DNA of 64,000 bases. It comes from Auanema rhodensis (Eukaryota > Nematoda > Chromadorea > Rhabditida > Rhabditidae). The stretch lies in contig OZ059894.1 of NCBI GenBank assembly GCA_964057225.1, forward strand, positions 10,054,131 through 10,118,130, read 5' to 3'. This document shows positions 11,401-24,700 of the stretch, piece after piece. Position 1 is the stretch's first letter. Every line of letters starts with the position of its first letter. The notes below the pieces were generated by a model. The model was not told the DNA's origin. It ran no database searches and saw nothing but the letters and a program-made list of their open reading frames with translations. The position numbers were made by a program, and so were the translations under genes.

Positions 11401-14400
11401 GTTCGATGACAATGAGGCGGAATAGCTGCAAAAAAAAACCAATAGCTATGTTTTCGTCGTTTAGAGTAATTATTCGGAAAAGCCAAGGACGTACCTTCCA
11501 ATGCCGCTGTCACGATTTGAACCATCTTCAGCTCCATCTGAAGATCGTAATGAGGATCTGGCAGAGCTATAGCCAGTTGATGATGATACAAAGGATAATC
11601 GTGCTGGATCCTAAGATACGACAAATGAAAATAAGCACACAGATGATGTGCTAGATCAAACCTCTTCATGACTTCTATTACTTGTCAACGATGTGGGAGA
11701 CATCTCATCAGTACTGAGGAGCTGTGGTTGACTGAAAATAAGTATTTGAGTGAAAAAAACCATAAAAAGACAATAAAAGATAATTTGATTTGTTTGGCAA
11801 AGGAAAAGAGGAAGAATGCTGTTGTGTAGCTAAGTTCAGCTACTTAAGCACAGTAAAGAGGACGATCAGACACAGTCGAACAGCGTGTGGAAAGAAGAAA
11901 ACGAATAGAAAATAATGATGAAATAAACAAAGAAGAACAACCGTTCAACACCTCAACAGAAAAGAAAATGAAAAAAAAAGTTGAAAATGACGTGAAGAGT
12001 TACGTGAACTTTGGGATATGTTTATCAGTCAATTACTATTAGTATAAAATTCTTAAATTATCTAATAGATAAATAGATAAAATATATGATATAGTTTAGG
12101 AATATACAATATGGTTAAGATACTTATTCAATCGTTATCTTTTAAAGTTTATGATGAGAAGTCCAACTGCTGTTGAAATATGAGAAGGGTGCAATGAACT
12201 TCGGCAATGCAACTGAACGATGAGGACAGCACGATGTCAGGGTAGGGAAGGGTTGATTCGTTGTCCTCGCTGTTCTTCGTTCTGCCCTTCTTGAGAAGAG
12301 AAACTATTTTTGAATCTTTTGTATAAAAGTCTTGTAACCTTAGGGTAGAAACAAGTTTAGCTTGGATACAATGGCAGAACTATGGGGAGTTGTCAGAGAA
12401 ATTGCAGGAACAAGGTACAAATTTGAGGCAAACAGTCATGAAAGCTAGGAGAACGTGATGTTAAGAGATGGAACATCAGCAGCGGTACATAAAGATTGAA
12501 CGTCTGAGCAGAATGTAATCGCTTTCGTCAATAAACGACAAATGTTTCGAATATTATTCAACGAAAATGTCGTAACTAATTATGAAAATATGAAGAATAA
12601 GGTTGTGAAAATTGAAACTCTACGCCAAGACAGGCAGAGGAGAGAAGAATCAGCAAAGTTGTAACTCGAGAAGAAGAACTGTCTTTCAGCGCAAAGCTAG
12701 GTGTTAACTAATGAGAAATAGTATGCAGAGTGATGAGATGGAGGAAAAACGGTTATAGAGAAGATAAAAGAGTAAATGGTTCCTGATGATAATGATAATG
12801 AAGATGACGATGTGTCGGTTTCATCTTAATAATTAACTATATAAAATATATATTATACGTATGTCTATATTCAAGTACATTCAGCAGGTTTTGATGAATG
12901 CAAAAAACAGGAAACAAATGAAACGGCAACAGAAAGCTGTGTTAAAATGATGTTTGACAACGACAGATACATATATACATCTTTGACGCCGACGACAACG
13001 ACGACGAAGACGCCCGAAGACGTATGTCGACGTTCTCATCATCATCAACATTAGCAACAAAAGTTGTCAGATGCATCAGAATTGGCCTGTGGAATGCAAT
13101 TCAGCCAATCAACACAAAACTTCTGATGACCATTCTACGATGTATATAGAAAGTGATGAATGAGGACTAACAGATAGCTAATCGACAGCACGAATAATGA
13201 GGAAGTTGGATATGGTCTTTAAACCATTCAACAACCAATCAGGTCGGAACAAAGTGAATCCAGAAAAGGAATAACATGATAAATCACCTTTGATGGAAAT
13301 TATATGTAAATGAAATGAGATCGTCTAACTGGATTCATTTGACTTATTTCTGGTATTCGAATATTTTTTTCTGTTCAGCAATTCGAAATTCGTTTTTGAG
13401 TAAAAGCATCTATCATATCCATCTATCATAGCTCACTCCTCCTCATTCCTCCTTTCCCCCTCCCCTCCTCTCTCTCTCTCTCTTTCATTCAGGTCAGAAA
13501 GAGTTCTAATGAAATGAACGTTCTTATTCATTCGCTCTAGTTGTTGTCATCGCTTGTCATCAGATGACAATGATAATTGAATCGTTAGACAGATGAAAAA
13601 GTTTGTTTAATTAGTGGACAATGCTCATATGAGACACGATAGTTCCCTTAAATTCTTTGATAATTATCTGAGCTTAGCAAACATTAATATAAAATGTTAA
13701 TCTAGAGCACAAATAATTTCTTAATTCCTTAACTATATGCATATAATATACAGAACATGGTTATAAGATGAACATATGATATAGATATCTATATCGTATG
13801 AATAGAATAACATTTCATCATGACTAGATATTATGAGTAAAGTTGGCGAACTATCAATGCATAACAAGCCAAAATCCGATAGAAAGTAAACCATTTTTTA
13901 GAATAACTATATACATATAGCTAAACATGAAATGCATATAGTTCTGTGTATTTACAAGTAAAAGACTGACCGGTCTTTATCGTTAATAGGTGGCAAAATG
14001 ATTAATTGTGTTGCTTTTCACGTAAAAACGTGACACATGGTATAATATTCTAATTGCCTGTTTGAACAGTGCTTTAATCACAAAATTTAGTTGTCCTTGA
14101 TGGCTATAAATTGCTTTTTTCATTCAAATTGTATAGTTTGAAAAGTAAATTCTAATGCTAAATGAAAGAATAAAGAAACTTTTAGCTGTTGATGGAATAA
14201 TCTTGTAATTAAGGCTTTGTTGAAGGTAAACTAACGAATACTTAACAACATTGTCCTTAGAAAAATGCCGGAGGCAATTATATGAATTCAAAATGGCCAG
14301 AGGACAATAGAAATCATGTTGAAAGGTTGGTATTTCAAAAAAAAAAATTGAAGATAAATACATATATGAATATATGTAAAATAAATTCCAAAAAACTTGT

Positions 14401-17400
14401 GCAAAACCGGAGATACAAAGGCTAAGTAGTTCAACTGATTTCTATGGTTAATCTTATTTTGTTATAATTCACTGACCAATAGAGAATATCAGTATATGAA
14501 GTAGAAGAAGAAGAAGATGATGATGATGAAGATGAAACTCCTCTGTTAACAACATTGATTCAGATTATCTAAGTATAACAACAAGGAAGGAAAAAGGCTA
14601 GTTTTAGTACTTAGAAAAGCAAATATCCTCATGCAAATTGACCATTAGTTTAATAAAAATAAAAAAAGAAAGAAAGAAATAGTATGTTCTTATTAAGAAA
14701 ATGATTAAGAGAGAGAAAAAGAAGGAGGGAGATGTAGAGGAAGAGAGAGAATGTTAGAAGATGAAAGATGAAAAACATTATCATTCAAATTTTTTTTTTG
14801 TTTCTGTATCAGAAAATACAAATGGAAATTGACATAATTATCTTCTTTAATTAGAAAACATTTCATTCACATGTACTATTGAAGTCAAAAATTCCTAAAA
14901 AAATGATGTGAGAAATGTATATATAGATAGATAGAGGTAGTAGAGTGTTATATGATTTACGAGAGATTGTCCTTGAGTCGTCAAAACATAAAAATTCTTA
15001 GTTTATCTATTGTGTAATAGAAACTATAAACTGCTTCATATTACGAGATAATCAATTCAAATTAACAAATTCAAATTGTATTTGTGGAAAAGAAAAATAT
15101 GTTTTTTAGAAATATAATTTGAAAAGATTATAAGGGAGTAAGAGAGATAAGGAGAGGAGGAGGAGGAGGAGGAGGCGGAGGAGGAGAGAGCGGCATCGAC
15201 AGAAGAATGTATGAGAGGGAGAGAAGGAATAGCCTGTACATGTATGTATGGATATTATATTCAACTAGTTTATATGTATTACTATATGAAAATATTGCCA
15301 TGTTAGGGTCATTTGAGAGGTTTCGCATGTTATCCGGATAAACTTTTTTTTTTTTTATGTTGTAAAACATGTTTAGTAAGCTTTACAGAGTTTTTTTTAG
15401 CGGAAGAATGCTAAATATTCCCTCAACAACTATATTTTTTTTGCGAAAATGTATTTGTCTTTGTATTTTTGGCACAACGACTCTTCATAGGATGTTTGAG
15501 AAGAAATGAAGTAGTTACGATCTTGTGAACGTTCACGTGAGCAAGTTATAACAAACATTTTCAAAGAAAAGACAGAGATCAAAATCATACTGAGCTTGCT
15601 AGGCGGTAAAACTAAAGGAAATGAAAGAATGAGAGAAAAGCACTTAGTATAGACAATACACAAGCAAATGTGGTATCCGGAGTTACGCTTCTATATGGTG
15701 GTTGGAGCAAAAGAATGGATGAGAACTATGCAACAAGAGAGGGAGAGGCTGGAAAATGGGTGTAAACAGGATGATCCACAGTCAGATACCCACAAAGAAT
15801 CTGTCTATAAGAATCGAGAAGGCCAATTGGTTTGAGAATTGTATTGTCCTCTCTTCACACTCAATAGAAAGGTGAGCAGGACAAAGTAGGCGGAATAATT
15901 TTTCTACATCCCTCGGAGAAAAGACTAAGGAAAGAGAACGGAAAGAAGAGACGACGAGATCCCGGAGATGACAGAGAAATGAGGTGAGATGAGAATATGA
16001 AGGTGTTGCTGATGATGTTAACGCCAATTGTGGTTTAGATTGAGATGACATCGAACACAATACAAACGCAAAATGATTGACGCAACTTCAAACTCGCAAG
16101 AATTGACAGTTGGAAACAGTCGTTTCCAACGGTTTTCAACAATAAAATGTTCAAAGTTTCTACATTTGTTACTGTTTGGCATAGTACTTCTGTATTTAAA
16201 CCCAATTAGATGTATATTATAAGGATGAAAGAGAAAGAAAATGGAGCATAAGTTGATGACCTGACCCTTAATAACCTTTTTGACGGTCATGCAATGGCTT
16301 TTCTCATCTCCCCTCATTTGACCTGTCTTATAGTTACATGTAGAGAGAAAGAGAAAAGACAAGAGATGTGCTATGAATTAGAAATTAATTCAAAAGGCCG
16401 CTATGAACTTTGAGCTGACGTAAAAGAAAGAGAAACGAACTAAAAGATGAATATTGTGGATGTTGAAGCGAAAAAACAAACAAGAAATCCATGCAAGATT
16501 GAGGAAATAAACGAAAGCTAACAGAGCTAGTAGTACTTCTTGTGGTTCAAGTTGAAAAGAAAATGAAGAAGAAGAAGAAGAAGAAGAAGAAGACGTTGTT
16601 TGTATAATAACAACACCATCAACAACAGAGAAATTCACTATTTATGGATAAGAAACTGAATTGAAGGTTCATTGATATTGTAAAATACAATTATCTTTGA
16701 AGACATAATATAGATACATCCATATAATGACAATTTCAATTTAAAAGCTTTTTCTTTATCCAATATAACTAACTAACTATTATATTGTATATGATACCAG
16801 TTAGATGTTATGTAAATACAAAACAATGATGGTATTGATGATGCTGCTGTTGCTTCGTCTGTTGTAAGTCTTTAACATCGATATCGTTGTCATTGATGGT
16901 ATTGTTAAGAGATGAGGTAGAACAAGAGAAGAACAACAACAAATTGGATTTAAAGAAAATAAACTTTGACATTGAAGAAATTCATAAAATAGTTATAAGA
17001 TATTCGTTTCAATGGAAGGGAAGTGAGGGATTTTGAAGAGAAAAAAAAGGGAAAAGTAGAAATGATGAAAAGAATGAGATAGGGAGAAAGAAAAATGACA
17101 AAATGAAGAAATATTCAAATTAGAAGCATGTAGATAGTTTAGTTTGTGTTGAGAAGGAATCAGAATTTAAATATGTATAATGTAGGGGAAAAACGAAATT
17201 TTAGGAGAGAATTATCAGAATGAATTGAGTGAAAACGAGTAAGAGCTGGTTTGAGTTGACATACATATCATCTAAATCTGGTAAAAAATAGATTTTCGAG
17301 AGATTATAACATGAAAAATGGATAAATGTTGTTAGCAGGCCGACGAAAATGAGAAAGGAAAATTCAAAATCGGCGTATGAGATGAGTAAGATAGATAGGT

Positions 17401-18690
17401 ATATCAAATGGAATATTACTAATTGGTCTTGAGACATTTCATATAAATTTTCAAAAGGCTTTGCTTAAGTTCAAACTTGTCTAGTTGATAGCGATAGACA
17501 ATAAAGGAGAAATTGTATATGAGACAGCTAGTTCTTCTTGGCATAGTAGAATACGAAGTATTATAAATTAGTTTTGGGTGTGTCTATGCGACGGAATCTT
17601 CAGATGGCTGTCAAAGCACTATCACGTGTTGAAATCTGCTAGCTGGCGTTGATGATGCCTCAGAATTTGAGTTTGGAGGACGACGTATCAGGGAGATGGA
17701 GGTTAAGGGGAACGAAGCCTCGAATCTGTTGAATCGCATCGCCTTTCATCTTCATTTGGGTGGCAGAAGAAGGCTATGAAATCAAATAACAGATTTCATC
17801 GAGTTAATCAAGCGACATGAGCAGATAGCGATCTGTAGAAACCCACACGAAGCTTTCCTGGTTAACTTCTTCTTGGCTAATCTAGCCAGCTAGCAAAGCC
17901 GCACACACATACACAGCCATAAAGTTGCTTCTCTTCAGAAAGTTGATGGCATTGTAGCGGCAAATAGTTTCGGTATTATTCGAAGTTTCAATTGCAACTT
18001 TAAATAGAGAATAGAAACATTTTTTTAGCTATATATGCTCAAAAGGTATATGTTCAAATAGAAAATAAGGAGAATTTAAAGAAAAATAAAATGAAAAGTT
18101 GGATAATCATTATGCCTAATGAATGAACGACAAATTAGGAGAAAAGCAGGTTTCATCTGTTGCTTTTTGCTTCCTTTTGCCTCTTCATTCATTAAAAAAA
18201 AAGAATTTCTGATGAATACGACAACCTTTATGCTAATTTGAAAAGTTTCTTTTAAAAGAAAAATCGAAAATCTTCTAACCTTTCTAAGCTTACGGTTATG
18301 ATGAGTGACATCCTGTTTTCGAAATGAACTTTACTTCAAAATGGTTTAGCCAATAATCATCGGAAGAGGATGCAGATAGTAAATATTAATGGATAAGTAG
18401 TAAGATTTCCGACGACTTGTGACTGACGACTTTCAGATTGTTCTTCAGAACAGAGAATCGAAACAACCGTCACCAATAGGACAAGGCCAGAGGGGACAAA
18501 TGGACACACAACAGATGAAGTAGGTCGGGACGAGGTGCAGAATGAGGTGGATGAACACAAAAAATAATTGAAAAACACCTTCTGTAATTTAATTTTTAAT
18601 TTTAAGAAATTCATAACGAAAACGATAGTTCAAACAGAATGTTACATGAACAATGTCAATCACAATACGCTAAAAGGAACACTCCTAGCA

Positions 18691-18742
<52 letters not shown>

Positions 18743-21700
18743 AAGTTATTGCGACTAAGAGGGATGGATAAGAGTTTGTGACACAAGTAAATATTCATCA
18801 AGAATGAACTTGGAATATTCAAAGTATGTATTTATTTCTGTTCATTCGGTTCAAATTCCACGAAAAATGTCGATGACAAGCGATGATTAAAGAATGTTCG
18901 ATACGAGAAGCTGAGCAAGCATCAAAAAATTGTGGAAAAGGCAATGAAATTGATGTGAAAAATTAAATATTTTTACATGTTATTGTAAAATATTTTATAA
19001 TTTTTAAGAAAATGCTAATAATTGATTGAAGTTGATGTTCCTAATTTGAGAAGAAAAGCAATATGGAAATGTCTCATCATTTTTAGATGAAAATATTGTA
19101 TTTAAGTAAAGAATTTAAAATATAATATGAATAAATTATAATAATTCTTATATTATATTATATATAAACAATGATAATATTATGATATCTGATAATCATC
19201 ATAATGTTTCTGATGATGAAGATAATGATGACCAAAACGACAAAAATGATGAAGAAATGACGAGGAATTGCTATAGTATGGAGAGGAACGAGAACCACAT
19301 TCCAAACCATATTAAGCTGAATGAAGAGAAGCTAGACGATGTGAGAAACATTAAGTTATAATAGGAATAAGCAAGTTATATAAGTTAAAAGACATATTTT
19401 AAGCTTTTAACATGACCAACATGTAAGTTGTAGCATTGTCTTCTATCTAAAAGATATGTGTTTGAACATCAAAAGGATATTCTCCCATAAGACATAGCCT
19501 TGTCCATCGAATGACAAGTTATGTTAAGCTTACAACTTATCACAATTGTTCAAACTTAGGTCTGCCATGTAGCCATTGCTGATTGTTGTCAGTTTTGGGA
19601 TAAACAATTTAGTTATCGTGCCTGAAGAATGCTTTCTATGAACTAAAAGGGTGAAAACATAACTGATTTTGAGTGTACAGAAGGGGGCTGGTGGAGGTTG
19701 TTGGAGACATGGTTGTGCTCATTCATCCAGATGATACTATGAATAACCGTTCAACGAAATATTAATACAAGAAAGGTGTTTTGATGAAAGAAAAAAAAGA
19801 AAAAAAAAGAGGAAAGATTGTAGCCAAGGTTAACAGTACAATGATTGTTCGTAGTAAGTCAGTTAGTTAGTCAGAGAATGGATAAAGAATGGATTCATCA
19901 TATAATCATCATTATCATCTGATTGAGCCGAACAAAGACGACGACAACGACGACAGAAAGGCAAATAGAAGAAGAAAGATTGAAAGATAGATAGATGAGA
20001 GGGAAATAAATCACAAAAAAAAGAGAATAATATGCATAAATCAAGGAATAAGAGTATGGAAATTCAAAAGAAAAATTTCAAATAGATCGTACCTTTTCTC
20101 GCGACAACATAGTGAACAGGATTGGGTGCGTGCCAATAACACGGGTGGAGTGATGACCATTGGAGGGCTGAAATAGAATAGTTTGTATAGTTATAGTAAT
20201 AGTTTGACAGATGAAATGCATATCAATGTGCTAATATATGATTAAACTTACTTATAGACCGATGTACTATTCTCTTTGCGTGTACTTCTACGTCGAAGTA
20301 ACTTGCTTTTCTTGCTTCCTGATGATGCAGCTTCGGACTGTTGTTGATTTTGCTGTTGAAGAATCATTAACGATTCGTCTGGAGCCATGATCCTGTAATC
20401 GAATAATCATCATGAGCATCCCTCATTCCCGTGATTTTCAGCTTTTTTTTGGATTCAAAAACCAGATGTTCAACGAATAGTAAGCACAACGTACCGATAG
20501 TTTCTTCGTTGAAGATGATTACTTCGCCGTCTGCGCAGCACTGGTGTGTACGTCATCAGCGGAGCTTCAGGAGTGCTAGTTACATCTCTTTCTACAACAA
20601 AACAAATGAAAGAATACTGTTTTCTAATTCTAGCTCATCCTCATGAACTTACCTGTCAACGTGTGCGTTGACGAATCTTCGCTTAATGCTAAACTATTCT
20701 CCATCGGAGATCTGAAAATATATGCTCATAATATGCTAATTTTCACGTAATTAAAGAGCACATACGTGGATTTGCGACGTGCAATAGCACTTGAAGTAGT
20801 CGTCGTCATAGCTATTGTTCGATGGTCGTCGTTTACGTTTTCTTCGTCCAAGTTATCATAGTTGTCCGATTTTTCTGACGACGACGGTGACGCTAAGTCG
20901 ATGCGAGAGCGATAGCCTAAAAAGGATAAATGATCAGTAATAATGAGAGATTAGCCAATTAATTAATGAATTATATCATAACAAACATATAAAACATATT
21001 TTAAATGGAAGAATGATAACTATATGTATAGTTAATATGGTCAAATCGTCTTTATAAACAGTTAAAAGGTCATTTTCTCTCTATCAAATTCTCGAACAAG
21101 TTCAAAGTTATGTATCAGGGACAAACTTGAAACTTACAACTTCTAATTGATTTCCATATATTATGTATAATATGCATAACAGATTCTGTGTTGTAGACCA
21201 AGAGGAAGAGGAGGGAAGTTACTTATCCGGCAAAGCCGGTATATGAGGCAGTTTCAAATATGGTCACAAGTGGCAGCAAGCTTCAAGAATATTGCTGACT
21301 CTTATTCTCTCATGAAATCTAATCTGGCTTCAACCTCCTCCATATTATGGAAATTTTCTCTTGTTTTCCTAATATTATAATTGGATATGTGACTAGCTAG
21401 AGCATGAAATAGATCATGCTTCACATCAATCTGTTCTTAGTTTACCCTTTTCCATCTCTCTCTCAGCCTTTCTGTTTCTCAGATGTTGAGGTTGACAAGC
21501 ATTGCGGTGTTCATTACCTTCGATGGATTTGCTAGTGAATTCTCTATTTCTCTCTCTTTCACTCTATCCACCTTCAAAAGATTAGATAGATCTCGAATGC
21601 AAAGGACATAGCTTTTGCCAGATCGTCATGTTGTAAGTAACATGAGATGTCTTTGACCAACCGGCCTGACCACCCGGCTATGTGTCTTCATCTGCTCTTG

Positions 21701-24700
21701 TCCAGCATGCACTTATGGTGCAAGAAAACTTTAAAAAAACCTTTAAATGACTGATATTTCGGGTAAAATTCGAGTAAATTAGCTGAGATCAAATCTTCAA
21801 AGTTCACATCTCACTCGATCAGTTCTAATTCAATGCATCTACAGTACAGAGAGTTTCGTTGTTGTAAGGTAAACAAGACTCAAAATTCAAAAAAAAACAG
21901 AAAGAAAGAAAGGATCATGTTTGAATTTGGGGTGAATAAACTTCTTAAGAATTTAGAAAAGTAACAAAGAATATTGAGAATATTAACTATATCATATAGT
22001 ATATATGATTATTTATATATTAATAGATAAATTCTCAATCTGATATTATATTGACTATGTGTATAGTTAGAAATAAATTACGAAAACGTTCTGGAAGAGA
22101 AGTGATAGTTAAGAGAAAAGAAGAAGGAAAACTATGATAAGATCATCTGTCGTTTAGAGAGAGAAAGAGTAAGAAGAAGAAGGGGGAATGATAATGAAGA
22201 AGAAGAATATGGAAGACAGAAACAGAATAAATGACCTTACAACGGATAATTTTTAATTACATAACCCAATAGATGAATACATCTGTTAAGATGATTATAT
22301 AAAAAAATTAATTTTCTTCATTTTTTTGGAAAAAAAATATTAAAAACTTGAAATTTTGATCGAACTAGGTGTAACACTGAGTGCTCTCTTAGTCTATGCT
22401 TTCTTAATTAATTTAAAATAGATAGGAGAGCACGATTCCAATAAAAAGTTGAAGAGAATTTACGAGGTTAGTTTGGTTTTTAGAAGAAAAAAATTAAAAA
22501 AACGATAAAAAGTTAGAGAAAACCTGAGAGAAATGAAGCTAAATTGAGTGAAAGAAGTGTGTGTAGTGATAAAAATTTTGTTACAGGATTGAGAGATGGC
22601 TAAGATGAGATAAAAACGACTGGAGAAAAATGAGGAGAAAAGCGAAACGTTGAATAGATCAGGTAAAGAAACGGAAAAACTTGAGTAATAACTCGGATAA
22701 ACAATACGAAAACAACGTTAACAACACCACAAAATAATAGAAAAACAATAAGAAAAGAAAGAAGAAGAAAAAAGAAAACAGAAGGAATAATCAGTAACTT
22801 TGTAATAGCAAGCATAGTTAAGTGAGGAAGATGTATTTGAAAAAGCTTCAGGTATTCATGTATAGTTAGCATAGTTTGAGAACTAAAAGGAAGAGAGGTG
22901 GAGAGAAGGAGGGGGAAGGGTCTGGTAAGTTAGTGATTAGAATAGTCAAATTCATTTGATCTTGTTGATTAAATGGAAAACGTAGTTGATTGAGCAGAAT
23001 AGAATTAAGTGACAGGAATGAGAAGAGAGAGAGAGGAATGCAAGTGGAAAGAATTTGTATGAAGGCTAGCCGAACAGCGAACATAAGGCAAGAAGAGTGA
23101 TCCGGCACGGAGATGAACCGATAAAGATGCTTCGGAACAGATTGTAGTCGTTTTTGGAGGTTCGACAGACCATAATTTGGTTAGTATAATGCGGTAAATG
23201 AGGATGGAGAATGAGCTCTTGAGGTTAATGGTAAGGGAAAAATGTTTTTTTTTATTTCTGGGAAGAAAGACCTATTACGAGTTGAAGCATACGGAAGAGA
23301 CAATAAGGCTCAACAGACAAAAGAGTATCCAAAGATGGCACGGATGTGCTCTAAGCTACTTGAATTAAGGACGTTATGTAGTTTTTGCTTGTTCAGGATG
23401 ATAGCAAAATCAGAGAAAAGGCGAGAATAGAAGATTATTGAAGAGAAATGGAGGGAAATAGAGATGAAGAGGGAAAGAAAGAGAGAGAGAGAGACAGGAT
23501 ATCCATAGTAAACGAGATATGCATATCTTGTTCCTTTCTGTCTGTTACTATCTAAGCATTACATATACACTTAGTGGCCAGTGATTTCTTTGATGACCGT
23601 GAAGTCTCTTCCATCGGCCAGCTATTTACCTCATTTCGGGCTTCGACTATGTCTGTTGCTCACATTACAACGGTTTTTGCGCCATGGGTTTGAAAGAGTG
23701 TGAGGGAGTGATGAAAGAAATGTAGAAGAGAGAGAGAGAGATGGAATGAAAGAGGTAGTTAACAAGAGAAATGGAGATATGAAGTTATCGAAACGACGTA
23801 ATCGAGCACATATAGAGAGAAAATGAAATGATAATGAGGGAGAGAGAGAGAGAAAACATGTCAGAGAAATTCATTGAGTGATTTCTGTTGTATGAAGATT
23901 TGAATAAAAGCTGTTGGCAACTCTGTATGCACCGATTACTATATTCAATACAAGAATAATCAATGTAACTTGTCCAATTCAATCATTTTTATTGGAAATT
24001 CTCCTCAATTTTAACCAAAAAATTGATTTTGAAACGAAAATGAAAACATATACGAATAAGTTGAAAATCATGTTATGAGGAAAGAAGAGATTGGGGGGGG
24101 GGGCGGAAGCTTATGAAAGTTCGAAATGGATATTACAAGAGAAACAGAGGGAAAACTTTGGCAATGGCAACTTAGGAGGTCTCTCTTAAATATAAAATTG
24201 AAAAAAAAAGAAAAAAAGAATAAAGAAAAGTTAAGTAAGAGAGAGAGAGAAAATGCGAGAGAATGTGAATGAGAGAGAAATGGAGATAAAGGCGATAAAA
24301 GTAAGAAAAACTAGAGATGAGTCCCGTGGGTGACGTGATTACGGGTTCTTGGCACGAAAAACGACAAGTGTCCCTCGGTTTGCCAGTACCAAGGTTTGCA
24401 AGTGGCTTCTTCTTGTGCCTTCTGTTGAAAAAGAGGTTCGTTCAACAGCTGACATAAACTAGATGAAGGTGGACAAGGCGAAGAAGAAGAAGAAGAAGAA
24501 GTCGAAAGTTTGATATCTAACTACAAGCATGATCTTGCTTTGTAGTTGTTTTTTTGGGAAAAAAGTAGCATTTGAGAAGAAACATAATCAAATATTTCTT
24601 TGATTTTCAAATCAAGTCAATGATAATCATGACCATAAAAGATGATAATGATGAAAAGGATCATAAGCAATTCAAATGATAATATCAAATTAAATTCGAG

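Larger units (their letters stand above)
11732..20092 (-). other. 8.4-kb intron of the RhoGEF gene
   Basis: Between exons 6 and 7. No clear nested gene. It is rich in GA/GAA/GGA tracts on the plus strand (13465, 15151, 16565, 18697) and AT-rich short inverted repeats. Less AT-rich patches at about 12960-13160 and 17576-17960 stand out from the background. The second has an open 31-codon minus-strand frame starting MKMKGDAIQQIRGF and may hold an alternative first exon or an enhancer. Confidence 0.75.

Noticed and set aside
18840-18865. tRNA B-box-like GGTTCAAATTCC
   Set aside because: No A box or cloverleaf could be formed upstream. Other GGTTCAA matches (837, 54031) also failed. No tRNA gene is supported.
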